A program made the translations under genes and the position numbers. DNA of 64,000 nucleotides, from the NCBI RefSeq assembly GCF_009649745.1, contig NZ_WJNG01000005.1, forward strand, positions 186,001-250,000, in the 5' to 3' direction. Of this stretch, positions 16,761 to 25,034 are shown piece after piece. Within the stretch, counting starts at the first letter, position 1, and the number at the start of each line of letters is the position of its first letter. Under the pieces are notes generated by a model. It was not told where the DNA came from, did no database searches, and saw nothing but the letters and a program-made list of their open reading frames with translations. The stretch comes from Aquibacillus halophilus (lineage in GTDB: Bacteria > Bacillota > Bacilli > Bacillales > Amphibacillaceae).

Positions 16761-16919
16761 TTAAATACTTTCCGTATCATCAGATTCCTCAACTAATAGT
16801 TTCGCAATATTGCTTACATGCCAGCGTTCTGCAGTTTCTTTTGGTATCAAATACTCTTTTCCTTCTCTAAGGAGCTGACCATTATAATTTGTTTGAACTA
16901 TCATTTTTACTTTTAACAT
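16761..16919 (-). CDS. Small hypothetical protein (52 aa)
   Basis: Reads MLKVKMIVQTNYNGQLLREG, then KEYLIPKETAERWHVSNIAK, then LLVEESDDTESI. A strong AAAGGAGAG site sits 8 nt before the ATG. It resembles short phage-type or housekeeping beta-proteins that open with an MxVKxxxxxxYNGxxxxxGxxYxV pattern and carry Trp before the C-terminus. No membrane segment and no known function. It sits immediately upstream of the Fe-ADH. Real by ribosome site and composition; role unknown. Confidence 0.65.
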   Translation of the reverse strand: MLKVKMIVQTNYNGQLLREGKEYLIPKETAERWHVSNIAKLLVEESDDTESI

Positions 16920-17067
16920 TAGTATTCTCTCCTTTTTGTTTAACTGGGATAATTTGCAAAATATAGGTGAATGTCCATTACCGTTTTCCCCATCTTACCA
17001 TATGATAATTAGGCATAACCCATTAGACATATTCCCTATTTTATAGGGTAGGAAGGAGTTATTTTAA

Positions 17068-17403
17068 ATGTATCAAAACTATAATGCGAATATTAACCCC
17101 TATGCGCCAATTGAAAATGATTATAGACAACCAGGAATCGGCCCACTTGGAGCGGGCCTAGTAGGATTAGGATTAGGATACCTAGGAGGTACCTATTCTG
17201 GTTATCCTGGACCTGGATTTGGAGGCTATGGACCTGGATTTGCAGGTTACGGTCCTGGACCAGGATTCGGTGGCTATGGACCTGGATTTGCAGGTTACGG
17301 TCCTGGACCAGGCTTTACTGGCTATGGTCCAGGATTTGGACCAGGTCCTGTATTTAATGACTATGGACCAGGATTCGGTGGATTTGGACCAGGTCCATTC
17401 TGA
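17068..17403 (+). CDS. Gly/Pro/Tyr-rich repeat protein, possible spore coat or surface protein
   Basis: 111-aa protein: a polar N-terminus (MYQNYNANINPYAPIENDYR), a short Gly/Leu-rich hydrophobic patch (GPLGAGLVGLGLGYLGG), then repeats of GGYGPGFAGYGPGPGF and variants to the end. No cysteine, almost no charge in the repeats, no classical signal peptide. GGAAGGAG ribosome site and its own terminator. Tyr/Gly-rich low-complexity proteins of this sort occur in Bacillus spore coats, where tyrosines can be cross-linked, but nothing here proves that. The repeat is also conserved at DNA level (two 48-bp copies), implying recent expansion. Confidence 0.75.
   Translation: MYQNYNANINPYAPIENDYRQPGIGPLGAGLVGLGLGYLGGTYSGYPGPGFGGYGPGFAGYGPGPGFGGYGPGFAGYGPGPGFTGYGPGFGPGPVFNDYGPGFGGFGPGPF
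17221..17316 (+). repeat. Two tandem 48-bp repeats within the Gly/Pro/Tyr-rich gene
   Basis: Copies at 17221-17268 and 17269-17316 are nearly identical, differing at only a few positions such as GGA/GGT and TTC/TTT. They encode a 16-residue unit, GGYGPGFAGYGPGPGF. Degenerate partial units follow to 17400. Confidence 0.85.
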
Positions 17404-17420
17404 ACTAAATAGTTTAATGA

Positions 17421-17458
17421 AAGTAATCCTCTCTATAATAGAAAGGGTTACTTTTTTT
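17421..17458 (+). terminator. Terminator after the repeat protein gene
   Basis: AAGTAA-CCT pairs with AGGG-TTACTT and is followed by seven T residues. Confidence 0.75.
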
Positions 17459-17483
17459 ATATATAGATAGAGATTGAAGTTTT

Positions 17484-18005
17484 CTACCACTCCAAACTTT
17501 CTTTGAGTGTTGTAATGTGGGCGTGATGATGATAACCATGCCATGCATATAAACCTAGAGATAAACCCAAAGTAGTTTGTCCAGTCTCCGGATGATTGTA
17601 TTTTCTCTCAAAATCACTTATGGTCATTGATCTTAGTAAAGTAGTCCACCTTTCATGAACGGACTTCAGTAATTGCAAGGAAACACCAACTGGCAAATCA
17701 TAGTCAGGTAATTGAGCCCATTGATCCTCTAGGTAAGGTTTAATTGTAGGTTGGTCCTCAGTTAAAGCTATTTTAAATCTAACATAACTATTGAGATGAC
17801 TATCTGCAATATGATGAACCACTTGGCGAATCGTCCAGCCACCTGGTCGGTATGTTGTATCCAACTGTTCAGCAGATAACCCATTAACCGTTGCTTCTAA
17901 TTGAAAAGGAATTTTTTCTATATCTTCTATCCAGCCTTCTAGTTTGTCTTTTGAAAGTTCTTCTTTAAAATCAAACTGTCCTATAGGGTAACGCAAATCA
18001 ATCAT
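17484..18005 (-). CDS. DinB-fold metal-dependent hydrolase / putative bacillithiol transferase (YfiT-like)
   Basis: 173-aa four-helix DinB-superfamily protein. It starts at the ATG at 18005 (MIDLRYPIGQFDF) after AAAGGAAG; an in-frame TTG at 18026 is less likely. The RYPIG opening, GGWTIRQVVHHIADSHLNSY and the C-terminal HGYHHHAHITTL give the metal-binding histidine triad of the YfiT group. Relatives transfer bacillithiol to toxic electrophiles or hydrolyse unknown substrates. A perfect 15-bp CodY box lies about 65 bp upstream, so nutrient control is likely. Confidence 0.85.
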   Translation of the reverse strand: MIDLRYPIGQFDFKEELSKDKLEGWIEDIEKIPFQLEATVNGLSAEQLDTTYRPGGWTIRQVVHHIADSHLNSYVRFKIALTEDQPTIKPYLEDQWAQLPDYDLPVGVSLQLLKSVHERWTTLLRSMTISDFERKYNHPETGQTTLGLSLGLYAWHGYHHHAHITTLKESLEW

Positions 18006-18069
18006 AAGACCCACGCTTCCTTTCAATTATAATAATGTAATTTTAATACATAAACTTAAATAAACAAAG

Positions 18070-18084
18070 AATTTTCTGAAAATT
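18070..18084 (-). promoter_or_regulatory. Perfect CodY box
   Basis: AATTTTCTGAAAATT is an exact match to the Bacillus CodY consensus AATTTTCWGAAAATT. It lies 65 bp upstream of the YfiT-like start and beyond the terminator of the EamA gene, so the YfiT-like gene is the obvious target. Confidence 0.75.
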
Positions 18085-18090
18085 GACCAT

Positions 18091-18125
18091 AAAAAAACCA
18101 CCTCATCCCCTATAGGGTGAGGTGG
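18091..18125 (-). terminator. Terminator after the EamA transporter
   Basis: On the minus strand, CCACCTCACCC pairs with GGGATGAGGTGG (one bulge/mismatch) and runs into TTTTTTTATGG. Confidence 0.85.
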
Positions 18126-18161
18126 AAAGATCATAAAAGTAGGCCTCAATTTACTAGAGAC

Positions 18162-19061
18162 TTACTTTTCGACAACTAATTTCCGTTTACCTGTGGATAG
18201 TACAGCTAATACTAAAGCTGTAAGTACTAGGATAATACCTACCCACTGCCATCCATTAATCAAATCATTGAATAATAAAATACCTAGCATAACTGAAACG
18301 AGAAGCTCAACTGTGGCTAAAATGGAAGCTTTGCTAGATTCTACATAAGTTAAACCTAGCGTATACAAAATATAAGCAAAGATAGTAGAAACGGTAGAAA
18401 TGCCTAAGATATATCCCCAAACTTCCCAATTTAGAAATAAGTCTGTTTGCATCCATATCTTACTCGCTGGAACCATAAAGATACTTCCACATATCATCGA
18501 ATAAACGGTAATAGTTATTGGATGATAAATATGGCTCACATGTTTCCCTATTATGCTATATAATGAACAAAATAAACCCGATAGAACTCCTAAAAGGATT
18601 GTCATTATAGAAACACTTGTTACACCATTAGGTAAGAGCCCTACTACAAAACCGCAACCAATGATAGTTAGTAAGACTGCTATTATCTTTTGAGGAGTGA
18701 GCATCTCTTTAAAAAGAAACCTTGCAATCAGTGCTGCGAATACTGGTGATGTATATACCATAATTACAGCTATAGACAACGATGCCCTTTCAATTACTTC
18801 AAAATAGGCCCAATTAAAAAAAGCGATACTAACTACACCTAGACCAAAAAAATAAGGTAAGTGTTTAAAGTTAATCCTTAAATAACTAGGGGCGAACAAG
18901 TAGAGAACTACAAAGAGAATAACACTTGAAACAGTCAATCTAACTGTAACTACTTCCATAGGGGAAAAGCCAAACGTGTACAGATATTTAACGAACAATC
19001 CCGTTAAACCCCAAAAAGAGGCTCCAAGTACAATAAGTAAATAAGCAATAAAATTATTCAT
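18162..19061 (-). CDS. EamA/DMT family transporter
   Basis: 299-aa permease with ten predicted membrane helices in two EamA repeats. The first begins IVLGASFWGLTGLFVKYLY, the second around LLGVLSGLFCSLYSIIGKHV. The end is basic (STGKRKLVVEK). The family exports metabolites such as amino acids; the substrate is unknown. RBS AGGGAGGG. Single gene with its own terminator. Confidence 0.85.
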   Translation of the reverse strand: MNNFIAYLLIVLGASFWGLTGLFVKYLYTFGFSPMEVVTVRLTVSSVILFVVLYLFAPSYLRINFKHLPYFFGLGVVSIAFFNWAYFEVIERASLSIAVIMVYTSPVFAALIARFLFKEMLTPQKIIAVLLTIIGCGFVVGLLPNGVTSVSIMTILLGVLSGLFCSLYSIIGKHVSHIYHPITITVYSMICGSIFMVPASKIWMQTDLFLNWEVWGYILGISTVSTIFAYILYTLGLTYVESSKASILATVELLVSVMLGILLFNDLINGWQWVGIILVLTALVLAVLSTGKRKLVVEK

Positions 19062-19217
19062 AGTCCTAACCCTCCCTTTTCTCTCTATCTAACAGGTTCA
19101 GGTAAAATTTCCTTTAAGACTATTGCCAATAAAACTTATTGTTTCTTTTTTTCAGACTAACTCATTTCTCAGTTATATTCAATGTTTTCCACTCAAATGT
19201 TGTTTCCAATTTTTTTG

Positions 19218-19255
19218 GAATAAAATGGCTTGCCAGAACCAAGCTGGCAAGCCAT
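19218..19255 (-). terminator. Possible terminator downstream of cysK
   Basis: ATGGCTTGCCAG (19225-19236) and its complement (19244-19255) form a perfect 12-bp stem. On the minus strand a TTTTATT tract follows. It lies 120 bp past the cysK stop. Confidence 0.6.
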
Positions 19256-19374
19256 GTAAAACACTAGAAATCTCTTAAATTCCTAACTCCTAATAAAGTT
19301 TCATCATACTTTTTAATAGTATTATTTATTTTGAGTATAGAAAAAAACTCACAGTCCCGTTGTTCGAAAGGTAA

Positions 19375-20298
19375 TTACTCTTCGTCAAAAAGATTCATGC
19401 TCAAGTACCGTTCTCCAGTATCTGGTATTATGCAAACAACTTTTTTACCTTTACCAAGTCTTTTTGCCACCTGAATCGCAGCAAAAACCGCAGCACCACC
19501 TGAAAGACCTGCAAAGACCCCTTCCTTTGAAGCTAATTGTTTGAACATTGAAACAGCATCTTCATCCGCAATCTGGATAATTTCATCATAGATTGAGGTG
19601 TTTAAAATTTTCGGAATAAAACCAGGACTTGTTCCTACTAATTTATGTTTTCCAGGTTTTCCACCAGAGAGTACCGGCGAGCCCTTTGGTTCCACTACTG
19701 AAATATACAATTCTGGTATGAGTTCCTTTAAGGTTTCACCCGTACCTGTCATTGTTCCACCTGTACCTGCTGTAGCAACAAAAGCATCCAACTTACCATC
19801 CATTTGCTGATAAATTTCTTTTGCTGTTGTAAATCGATGGACGTCGGGGTTAGCCATGTTTTCAAATTGTTGAGGTATAAAGCTCCCAGGAATTTGTTTT
19901 TGTAATTCAATAGCTTTTTTTATTGCACCAGGCATTTTATCCTTACTATCAGTTAAAACTACCTTTGCACCATATGCTTTTAAAATATTTATTCTTTCCT
20001 TAGTCATATTATCAGGCATAACGAGGATAGCATCATACCCCTTCGCTGCGGCTACCATTGCTAGTCCGATTCCTGTATTACCACTAGTTGGTTCAATAAT
20101 CGTATCCCCAGGTTTGATTAATCCCTGTTCTTCAGCAACTTTAATCATATTATTTGCTGCTCGATCTTTAACACTTCTTGAAGGATTAAACATTTCTAAC
20201 TTTAAATATACATCTGCAGCATCTGAAGGAACTAATTTATTTAACTTGACGATTGGAGTATCACCAATTAACTCTGTTATGTTATTAACAACCTTCAT
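19375..20298 (-). CDS. cysK: Cysteine synthase A (O-acetylserine thiol-lyase)
   Basis: PLP enzyme making cysteine from O-acetylserine and sulfide. At 307 aa it has the PLP lysine in NPSRSVKDRAANNM, the substrate loop EPTSGNTGIGLAM, the phosphate-binding GTGGTMTGTGETL and the C-terminal CIIPDTGERYLS. It follows the rhodanese gene by 43 bp, so sulfur transfer and cysteine synthesis are probably coupled. GGGGGTATT ribosome site. No S-box or CymR-type site was recognised upstream. Confidence 0.95.
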   Translation of the reverse strand: MKVVNNITELIGDTPIVKLNKLVPSDAADVYLKLEMFNPSRSVKDRAANNMIKVAEEQGLIKPGDTIIEPTSGNTGIGLAMVAAAKGYDAILVMPDNMTKERINILKAYGAKVVLTDSKDKMPGAIKKAIELQKQIPGSFIPQQFENMANPDVHRFTTAKEIYQQMDGKLDAFVATAGTGGTMTGTGETLKELIPELYISVVEPKGSPVLSGGKPGKHKLVGTSPGFIPKILNTSIYDEIIQIADEDAVSMFKQLASKEGVFAGLSGGAAVFAAIQVAKRLGKGKKVVCIIPDTGERYLSMNLFDEE

Positions 20299-20341
20299 TA
20301 GAATACCCCCAATTTATTCAGTCTACTTATGTAATAGTTAA

Positions 20342-20641
20342 TCATTTTTCTACTGTACCTTCCCACTCTAACATTCCACCTGTCATATTCGTTGTTTCGA
20401 AACCGTGTATTTGTAGGAATTCAGATGCGTTTGCACTTCTTCTACCTGACCTGCAGACAATAATATATTCCTTGGATTTATCTAATTCATTCATACGGGA
20501 TTCTACTTGTCCAAGTGGGATATGTACTGCTTCTGGAATTATGCCTTGTTCCACTTCTTCATCTTCTCGAACATCGATAATGTTTAACTTCTTTCCACTT
20601 TCCAATAAATTATGAACTTCATTCGCACTTATTTCCTTCAT
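20342..20641 (-). CDS. Rhodanese-like domain protein (sulfurtransferase)
   Basis: 99-aa single rhodanese domain. The active loop is CRSGRRSA with catalytic Cys about residue 63, preceded by IIDVREDEEVEQGIIPEAVHIPLG. Cytosolic. It carries persulfide sulfur or has a regulatory role. Directly upstream of cysK on the same strand, with GGGGGAT ribosome site. Confidence 0.9.
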   Translation of the reverse strand: MKEISANEVHNLLESGKKLNIIDVREDEEVEQGIIPEAVHIPLGQVESRMNELDKSKEYIIVCRSGRRSANASEFLQIHGFETTNMTGGMLEWEGTVEK

Positions 20642-20754
20642 ACTAATTTATCCCCCAAATATTTTTAGTTTAAATTTGAAAATTAACCTTTAAATCAATT
20701 TTAACAACTTTTGAACAGAACAACCAAACAATAAGTTCTCACTTGCCTATATTC

Positions 20755-21720
20755 TTATTTTAATTGAAAAGAACTGTCACTTATCCATTCAATCTTTGCT
20801 TCTTTTTTTAGATCTCTAACTAATTGAAATAATGCTGCATCTTTTTGTTTAGCTTCAATCATACAATCTATAATGTCGACACTTCCCTTAACCTTATTTA
20901 TAAAAGTGGTAAACATATTTGGATCTACATAGTCAGCATGATGTCTAAACTGTTTTTCGTTTTTAGGGCTTGATAAATGAACTTTTACTGGAAACTCCGA
21001 ATTACTCCAACTCTTTACAATTCGATCCCAGTATTCAGTCCACTCTACGTTATTATTGTTAGCTTCATGATGATGAAGATCAAATACATGAGGAATAGAT
21101 AGTTTTTCCGATAAATAAAGAACATCTTCAGAATTAAACGTTTTATCGTCGTTTTCTAAGATTATCATTTGTTGTAATCTTTGAGAAATCCGACCCCAAT
21201 TATCAATAAAACGTTCAAGAGCGGCTACTTTGTTTCCATAACTACCGCCTGTATGCAAAACACATCTGTGTCTTGGATTTACTCCCATTGCAGTTAATAA
21301 ATCATAATGATATTTCAAATTTTTAACAGAACTTTTGACAACGTCTGATTTGGGTGAATTAAGGACAACAAAATGATCAGGATGAAAATCGATTCGCATT
21401 TTATTTTTACTGGCATAATCCCCCAATTCCCGAAGCTTATCTTTCGTGGGCTCTATATAGTCCCAATCCTCTAAATCTTCATGTGTAGCAAGAGGTATAA
21501 GACGGGAGCTAAGTCTAAACAAAGATATTCCAAATGCTTTATTATGCTTTAACAACCGAAGAGAATTATCTATATTTTTATTTGCAAGCAATTCAAGTTT
21601 TGAAATGGCTGCTTCCCGGTCTTTATGCTGACTAAAGTTCTTATAAGTCATTGTTTTTGATGGCGAACTGTTTATCACATGCATACTCATTGCAACGTAG
21701 CCTAGACGAAAAATTGTCAT
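20755..21720 (-). CDS. uvsE: UV DNA damage endonuclease
   Basis: Nicks DNA 5' to UV photoproducts, starting an excision path independent of UvrABC. This TIM-barrel protein of 321 aa opens with FRLGYVAMSM. It contains RLSSRLIPLATHEDL, MRIDFHPDHFVVLNSP, RCVLHTGGSYGNK, ILENDDKTFNSEDVL, PHVFDLHHHEANN and KVHLSSPKNEKQFRHHADYVD, which hold the metal ligands and catalytic lysine. Patchily distributed, found in many spore formers. Single gene; no LexA box recognised. Confidence 0.93.
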   Translation of the reverse strand: MTIFRLGYVAMSMHVINSSPSKTMTYKNFSQHKDREAAISKLELLANKNIDNSLRLLKHNKAFGISLFRLSSRLIPLATHEDLEDWDYIEPTKDKLRELGDYASKNKMRIDFHPDHFVVLNSPKSDVVKSSVKNLKYHYDLLTAMGVNPRHRCVLHTGGSYGNKVAALERFIDNWGRISQRLQQMIILENDDKTFNSEDVLYLSEKLSIPHVFDLHHHEANNNNVEWTEYWDRIVKSWSNSEFPVKVHLSSPKNEKQFRHHADYVDPNMFTTFINKVKGSVDIIDCMIEAKQKDAALFQLVRDLKKEAKIEWISDSSFQLK

Positions 21721-22004
21721 ATTAACACATCCCTAGTAATTAAATATCCATTTTTAGTATAGTCAAAAACAAAAATAATATAGATATACATAAAAGTTAA
21801 TCAAACGTTTGTTTAATTAAATATCGTAAGTTCAATCTTCTTATTTTCCTCCCTATTTAAATTATTTAGGTGCTGGTGTCATTTCTTGCGGTTACCCAGG
21901 AAATAGTAAAGCTAATTCTAAGTAATCGGGACTATCAATATACTGGACAAAATAGCTTATTAAGGCTAAAATTACCGCAGAAATAGAGAAAGGATTTTAT
22001 TACT

Positions 22005-22946
22005 ATGGATTTACTTGTCATTACCTCTACTATCGCCGTAATGGGCCTGATTATAGGATTGGGAGTACTAACAGCCTCCCAAATTCCGATTACTAAAGAA
22101 CTAAAATCTGGTATTATGTTTATCATTATTAATATTGCAGTACCTTCTATCATATTAAATGGAATATTTAGTACAGAAGTAACGAGTCATTTATTAAATC
22201 AAGTGTTGGTTATCTTTGTCTTTTCAATCAGTTTTCACATTTTATCTTTACTTTTCTCCTTCACTACTTCAAAACTATTCAACTTTCAATCCCTTTCTCC
22301 ACAGAAGCTTAGCATTTTGTCTACCTTTGGAAATACTGGTTTTATTGGAATACCTCTTTGTGCTACAATATTTGGCCCTACTGGTGGTCTCTTAGCAGCC
22401 ATTTTTGATTCAGCTATGGACCTTGTTATTTTCACCATAGGAATTTACATGCTTCAATCCCACGGTAAATTTAAATTGAGACAATTAAAAGCCTTAGTAA
22501 ATCCTCCTCTAATCGCGATCACCGTTGGATTATTGGCGGCTGTTACTGGATTTGATCCGCCGGATTTTATCAAACAACTGACCGGAATGTTGTCAGCAAT
22601 TGCTGCTCCGTTAGCAATGATTTACGTTGGCATGTTAATTCCACCACTTATCCAGAGAAAAGGGTTATTATTTTATTCTAGTATTTGGTTTCCCTTATCA
22701 TTTAAACTGCTTATACTTCCAATAATTACTTTTGTACTTATTTCTTTTACTTATTTTGATGGTTTGATTAAGAATATTATTATAATCCAAGCGTCTATGC
22801 CGACGTTCATGTTGGCTACTGTATTATTTTCACGCTATACAGACGACGAAGAAACAGCAGTATTAACTACTATTTATTCAACTATTCTTTGTCTTTTTAC
22901 TATCCCATTTATATCCATCCTTGCTACATGGTGGGGATTATCTTAA
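22005..22946 (+). CDS. AEC family transporter (auxin efflux carrier type)
   Basis: 313-aa membrane protein with about ten helices. Hallmarks: a central polar break in LSTFGNTGFIGIPLCATIFG and the late PLAMIYVGMLIPP. Bacterial AEC members export malate, malonate or other organic acids. It starts at ATG after GAGAAAGGA. Short monocistronic unit between uvsE (divergent) and the exonuclease gene. Confidence 0.85.
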   Translation: MDLLVITSTIAVMGLIIGLGVLTASQIPITKELKSGIMFIIINIAVPSIILNGIFSTEVTSHLLNQVLVIFVFSISFHILSLLFSFTTSKLFNFQSLSPQKLSILSTFGNTGFIGIPLCATIFGPTGGLLAAIFDSAMDLVIFTIGIYMLQSHGKFKLRQLKALVNPPLIAITVGLLAAVTGFDPPDFIKQLTGMLSAIAAPLAMIYVGMLIPPLIQRKGLLFYSSIWFPLSFKLLILPIITFVLISFTYFDGLIKNIIIIQASMPTFMLATVLFSRYTDDEETAVLTTIYSTILCLFTIPFISILATWWGLS

Positions 22947-23031
22947 TAGAAATCCTAATCTGGAAATAATTACTCCTTCTATTTATCTACTATTACCCTT
23001 ATAATATCCTGTTAGAAGAGGAGGTGTTACT

Positions 23032-23958
23032 ATGGCTGAAATGAAATATTTTATCTTTTTTGACTTTGAGATGCTTTGCTCAGATAGAGGAATGCTTTTT
23101 GAAGATATGGAAGCAATTCGGTTAGGCGCTGTAAAATATGAAATTGAAACGGAAAGAGTCACCTATTTTGATCAATATATTCGTCCAACAAAACTAAAGC
23201 CTCTAAGTAAATTCTGTAAAAAATTAACCGGAATTGAGGATTCGGACTTAGTCGATGCACAAACGTTTGAACAAGTATTCTCTGATTTCTTAACATGGGT
23301 TGGTGGCGTTAAACGCTCACGCTTTTTTTCATGGTCAAAAAGCGATTTGACTCGTCTAAAGTTAGATTCAGAGAAACATAACATATCTATTTCGACAATT
23401 GATAAAATCGAAAAACGATATGTCGACTTTCAAGCAACGCTCTCGAAAAGAGTTTCTAAAAATAATCTTTCTGTTGAAAATGCTTTAGTTCTATATGGAT
23501 TGAAATTTATAGGACAACAACATAATCCTATGTTTGATGCCTATAATACACTTAGAATATATTTGAATTTCCTAAATGAACCATTACAATCCGACCTTAT
23601 CATGTTAAATCAATTCATATTTGATGAAGAACTTGATAATAAGGCACTAGTAAATCTGAAATTAAGAGAGTCAATTAAACGTGATATTGAATCATTTTTA
23701 AATGATCTTAGTGATATTTACAAAATAAGACAAGCACAAAAGATGATTAGAAAAACTAAACAACTTTTGAAAAAGTATGAAAATATTCTAGTAAATCGAT
23801 CTGGTTTATTTTCAAATGAAATTATTGAAAGTGTTAGACTGCTTAAAGAATTTCATGAAGAATTATTACTAACATACAAAGAACACTTTATAAGTTCTTC
23901 TAAAATAATGATTCTTGATGACCATATAGTTAAACCTATAAAACAACTCGCAATCTGA
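23032..23958 (+). CDS. DEDDh-type 3'-5' exonuclease domain protein
   Basis: 308 aa. The N-terminal domain has ExoI YFIFFDFEM (DxE), a central WSKSDLTRLKLD and ExoIII HNPMFDAYNTLRIY with His and Asp, the complete DnaQ/RNase T set. The C-terminal 120 residues are charged and helical (SIKRDIESFLNDLSDIYKIR onward) and unrecognised, perhaps a partner-binding coiled coil. Whether DNA or RNA is the substrate is unknown. GAGGAGGTG ribosome site; single gene with a strong terminator. Confidence 0.82.
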   Translation: MAEMKYFIFFDFEMLCSDRGMLFEDMEAIRLGAVKYEIETERVTYFDQYIRPTKLKPLSKFCKKLTGIEDSDLVDAQTFEQVFSDFLTWVGGVKRSRFFSWSKSDLTRLKLDSEKHNISISTIDKIEKRYVDFQATLSKRVSKNNLSVENALVLYGLKFIGQQHNPMFDAYNTLRIYLNFLNEPLQSDLIMLNQFIFDEELDNKALVNLKLRESIKRDIESFLNDLSDIYKIRQAQKMIRKTKQLLKKYENILVNRSGLFSNEIIESVRLLKEFHEELLLTYKEHFISSSKIMILDDHIVKPIKQLAI

Positions 23959-24040
23959 AGTGAGGACAACTCAGTCTTCCTTCGTACATAGATACCACTC
24001 CTTATTTTTCCACACCTAAAAATACTCCATATTGTTAACT

Positions 24041-24075
24041 AAACGTCATGATTTCAAATGAAATCATGACGTTTT
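24041..24075 (+). terminator. Terminator after the exonuclease gene
   Basis: AACGTCATGATTTCA and TGAAATCATGACGTT form a 15-bp perfect stem followed by TTCATTATG. Confidence 0.8.
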
Positions 24076-24210
24076 CATTATGTTCTTTAATTTTAAGCCT
24101 TTAATCTAATTTAAATCATTACGATTTTGTGACAGTACCTTTGGAGCGTCCCCTCCCCTGTGTTCCCTATTTCAAACTAATCTAGGTTGGGGATTTTTCT
24201 AGATAAAATA

Positions 24211-24242
24211 CTTAAGTGACATAAGTCCCAAACTTAAGTGAC
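24211..24242. promoter_or_regulatory. Paired CTTAAGTGAC direct repeats upstream of the oxidase operon
   Basis: CTTAAGTGAC occurs at 24211-24220 and again at 24233-24242, a 22-bp period or two helical turns, in the 320-bp region before the heme-copper operon. A related half, ATAAGTC, lies between. Spaced direct repeats on one DNA face are typical of response-regulator sites; the regulator is unknown. Confidence 0.45.
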
Positions 24243-24391
24243 TTACCTCACTACTAAGCTTAACTATTACAGATACACTTTATTTAAATTCTTAGTTGCG
24301 TTGTGATTTATCTTCTTTCAATTAATACCAGTGCCATCAAATCATACCAAAACTAAGATAAGGAAGATTAGCTAACAGGGGGTGAATTTCG

Positions 24392-24541
24392 ATGGAAACA
24401 ACAAAAACTCTTAAGACTGAAAAACCAGAAAAATATGATGAAAAATCACTAAAAGGTACGATAGTTTCCGTAGGTTTTGTTGCAGCAGTTATCGTAGTCA
24501 TGTGGGTGGCTGTGTTTTGGATCTATATGGAAAGAGTATAA
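24392..24541 (+). CDS. ba3-type oxidase/reductase subunit IIa
   Basis: 49-aa protein with a charged N-terminus (METTKTLKTEKPEKYDEKSL) and one membrane helix (VSVGFVAAVIVVMWVAVFWIY). This matches the single-helix subunit IIa of Thermus-type ba3 enzymes. GGGGGTGAATTTCG ribosome site. The next gene starts 13 bp later, and it is the first gene of the heme-copper operon. Confidence 0.85.
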   Translation: METTKTLKTEKPEKYDEKSLKGTIVSVGFVAAVIVVMWVAVFWIYMERV

Positions 24542-24554
24542 AGGGGGGAAATAT

Positions 24555-25019
24555 ATGCAACATCGATTAGAAGAGATATGGATGACGATTAGTGTAGGTA
24601 TTTTAGTTGTATTTATGATCATTATTGGATATCAAACCTTTGCACTAGGTATGGGACCTCCAAGTCATAGTGAAACCATTGATCCACAGAAAGTAGAACA
24701 AATCGCTCCGTTTGATGATCCAGGTGTTAAAGAAATCGCTGAAAATGAGTATGAAGTAGTTATGATATTACAATCATTTGGGTTTAACCCAAGCAATATT
24801 GAAGTACCAGTTGGAGCTGAGGTTCACTTTACAATGACATCCAAGGATGTTACTCACGGTTTTCAAGTACCTGGTACTAATATAAATGCAATGGTTATGC
24901 CAGGGCATATACAAAAAATTTCACACACGTTTAAAGAACCAGGCAATTATTTAGTAATCTGTAATGAATATTGTGGTATTGGACACCAAGCAATGAGTAC
25001 TACAATTACCGTTAAGTAA
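24555..25019 (+). CDS. cbaB: Heme-copper oxidase subunit II, CuA domain
   Basis: 154 aa: one N-terminal helix (residues 9-32), then a periplasm-facing cupredoxin. CuA ligands are all present: H101 in VTHGFQVPG and C136, C140, H144, M147 in CNEYCGIGHQAM. The Glu preceding the helix (EEIW) corresponds to the K-path entry Glu of Thermus ba3 subunit II. No fused cytochrome c domain, so an external donor is needed. GGGGGAAAT ribosome site; between subunits IIa and I. Confidence 0.93.
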   Translation: MQHRLEEIWMTISVGILVVFMIIIGYQTFALGMGPPSHSETIDPQKVEQIAPFDDPGVKEIAENEYEVVMILQSFGFNPSNIEVPVGAEVHFTMTSKDVTHGFQVPGTNINAMVMPGHIQKISHTFKEPGNYLVICNEYCGIGHQAMSTTITVK

Positions 25020-25034
25020 AGGAGGGAAATGAAA

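Noticed and set aside
17221-17316. Possible CRISPR-like repeat
   Set aside because: Units are directly adjacent with no spacers and encode protein.
17182-17544. Open frames on both strands and in a second frame across the Gly/Pro/Tyr repeat
   Set aside because: They exist because the repeat unit is a multiple of three and lacks stops in other frames. They have no proper ribosome site and low-complexity products.
21797-21816. Palindrome around CAAACGTTTG upstream of uvsE
   Set aside because: Could be a TetR-type operator, but it is short, AT-rich at the ends and without a candidate regulator. It is not a LexA box.
21840-21926. Short frame ending GAGVISCGYPGNSKANSK before the AEC gene
   Set aside because: Only 27 codons, no start or ribosome site; probably chance or an unidentifiable remnant.
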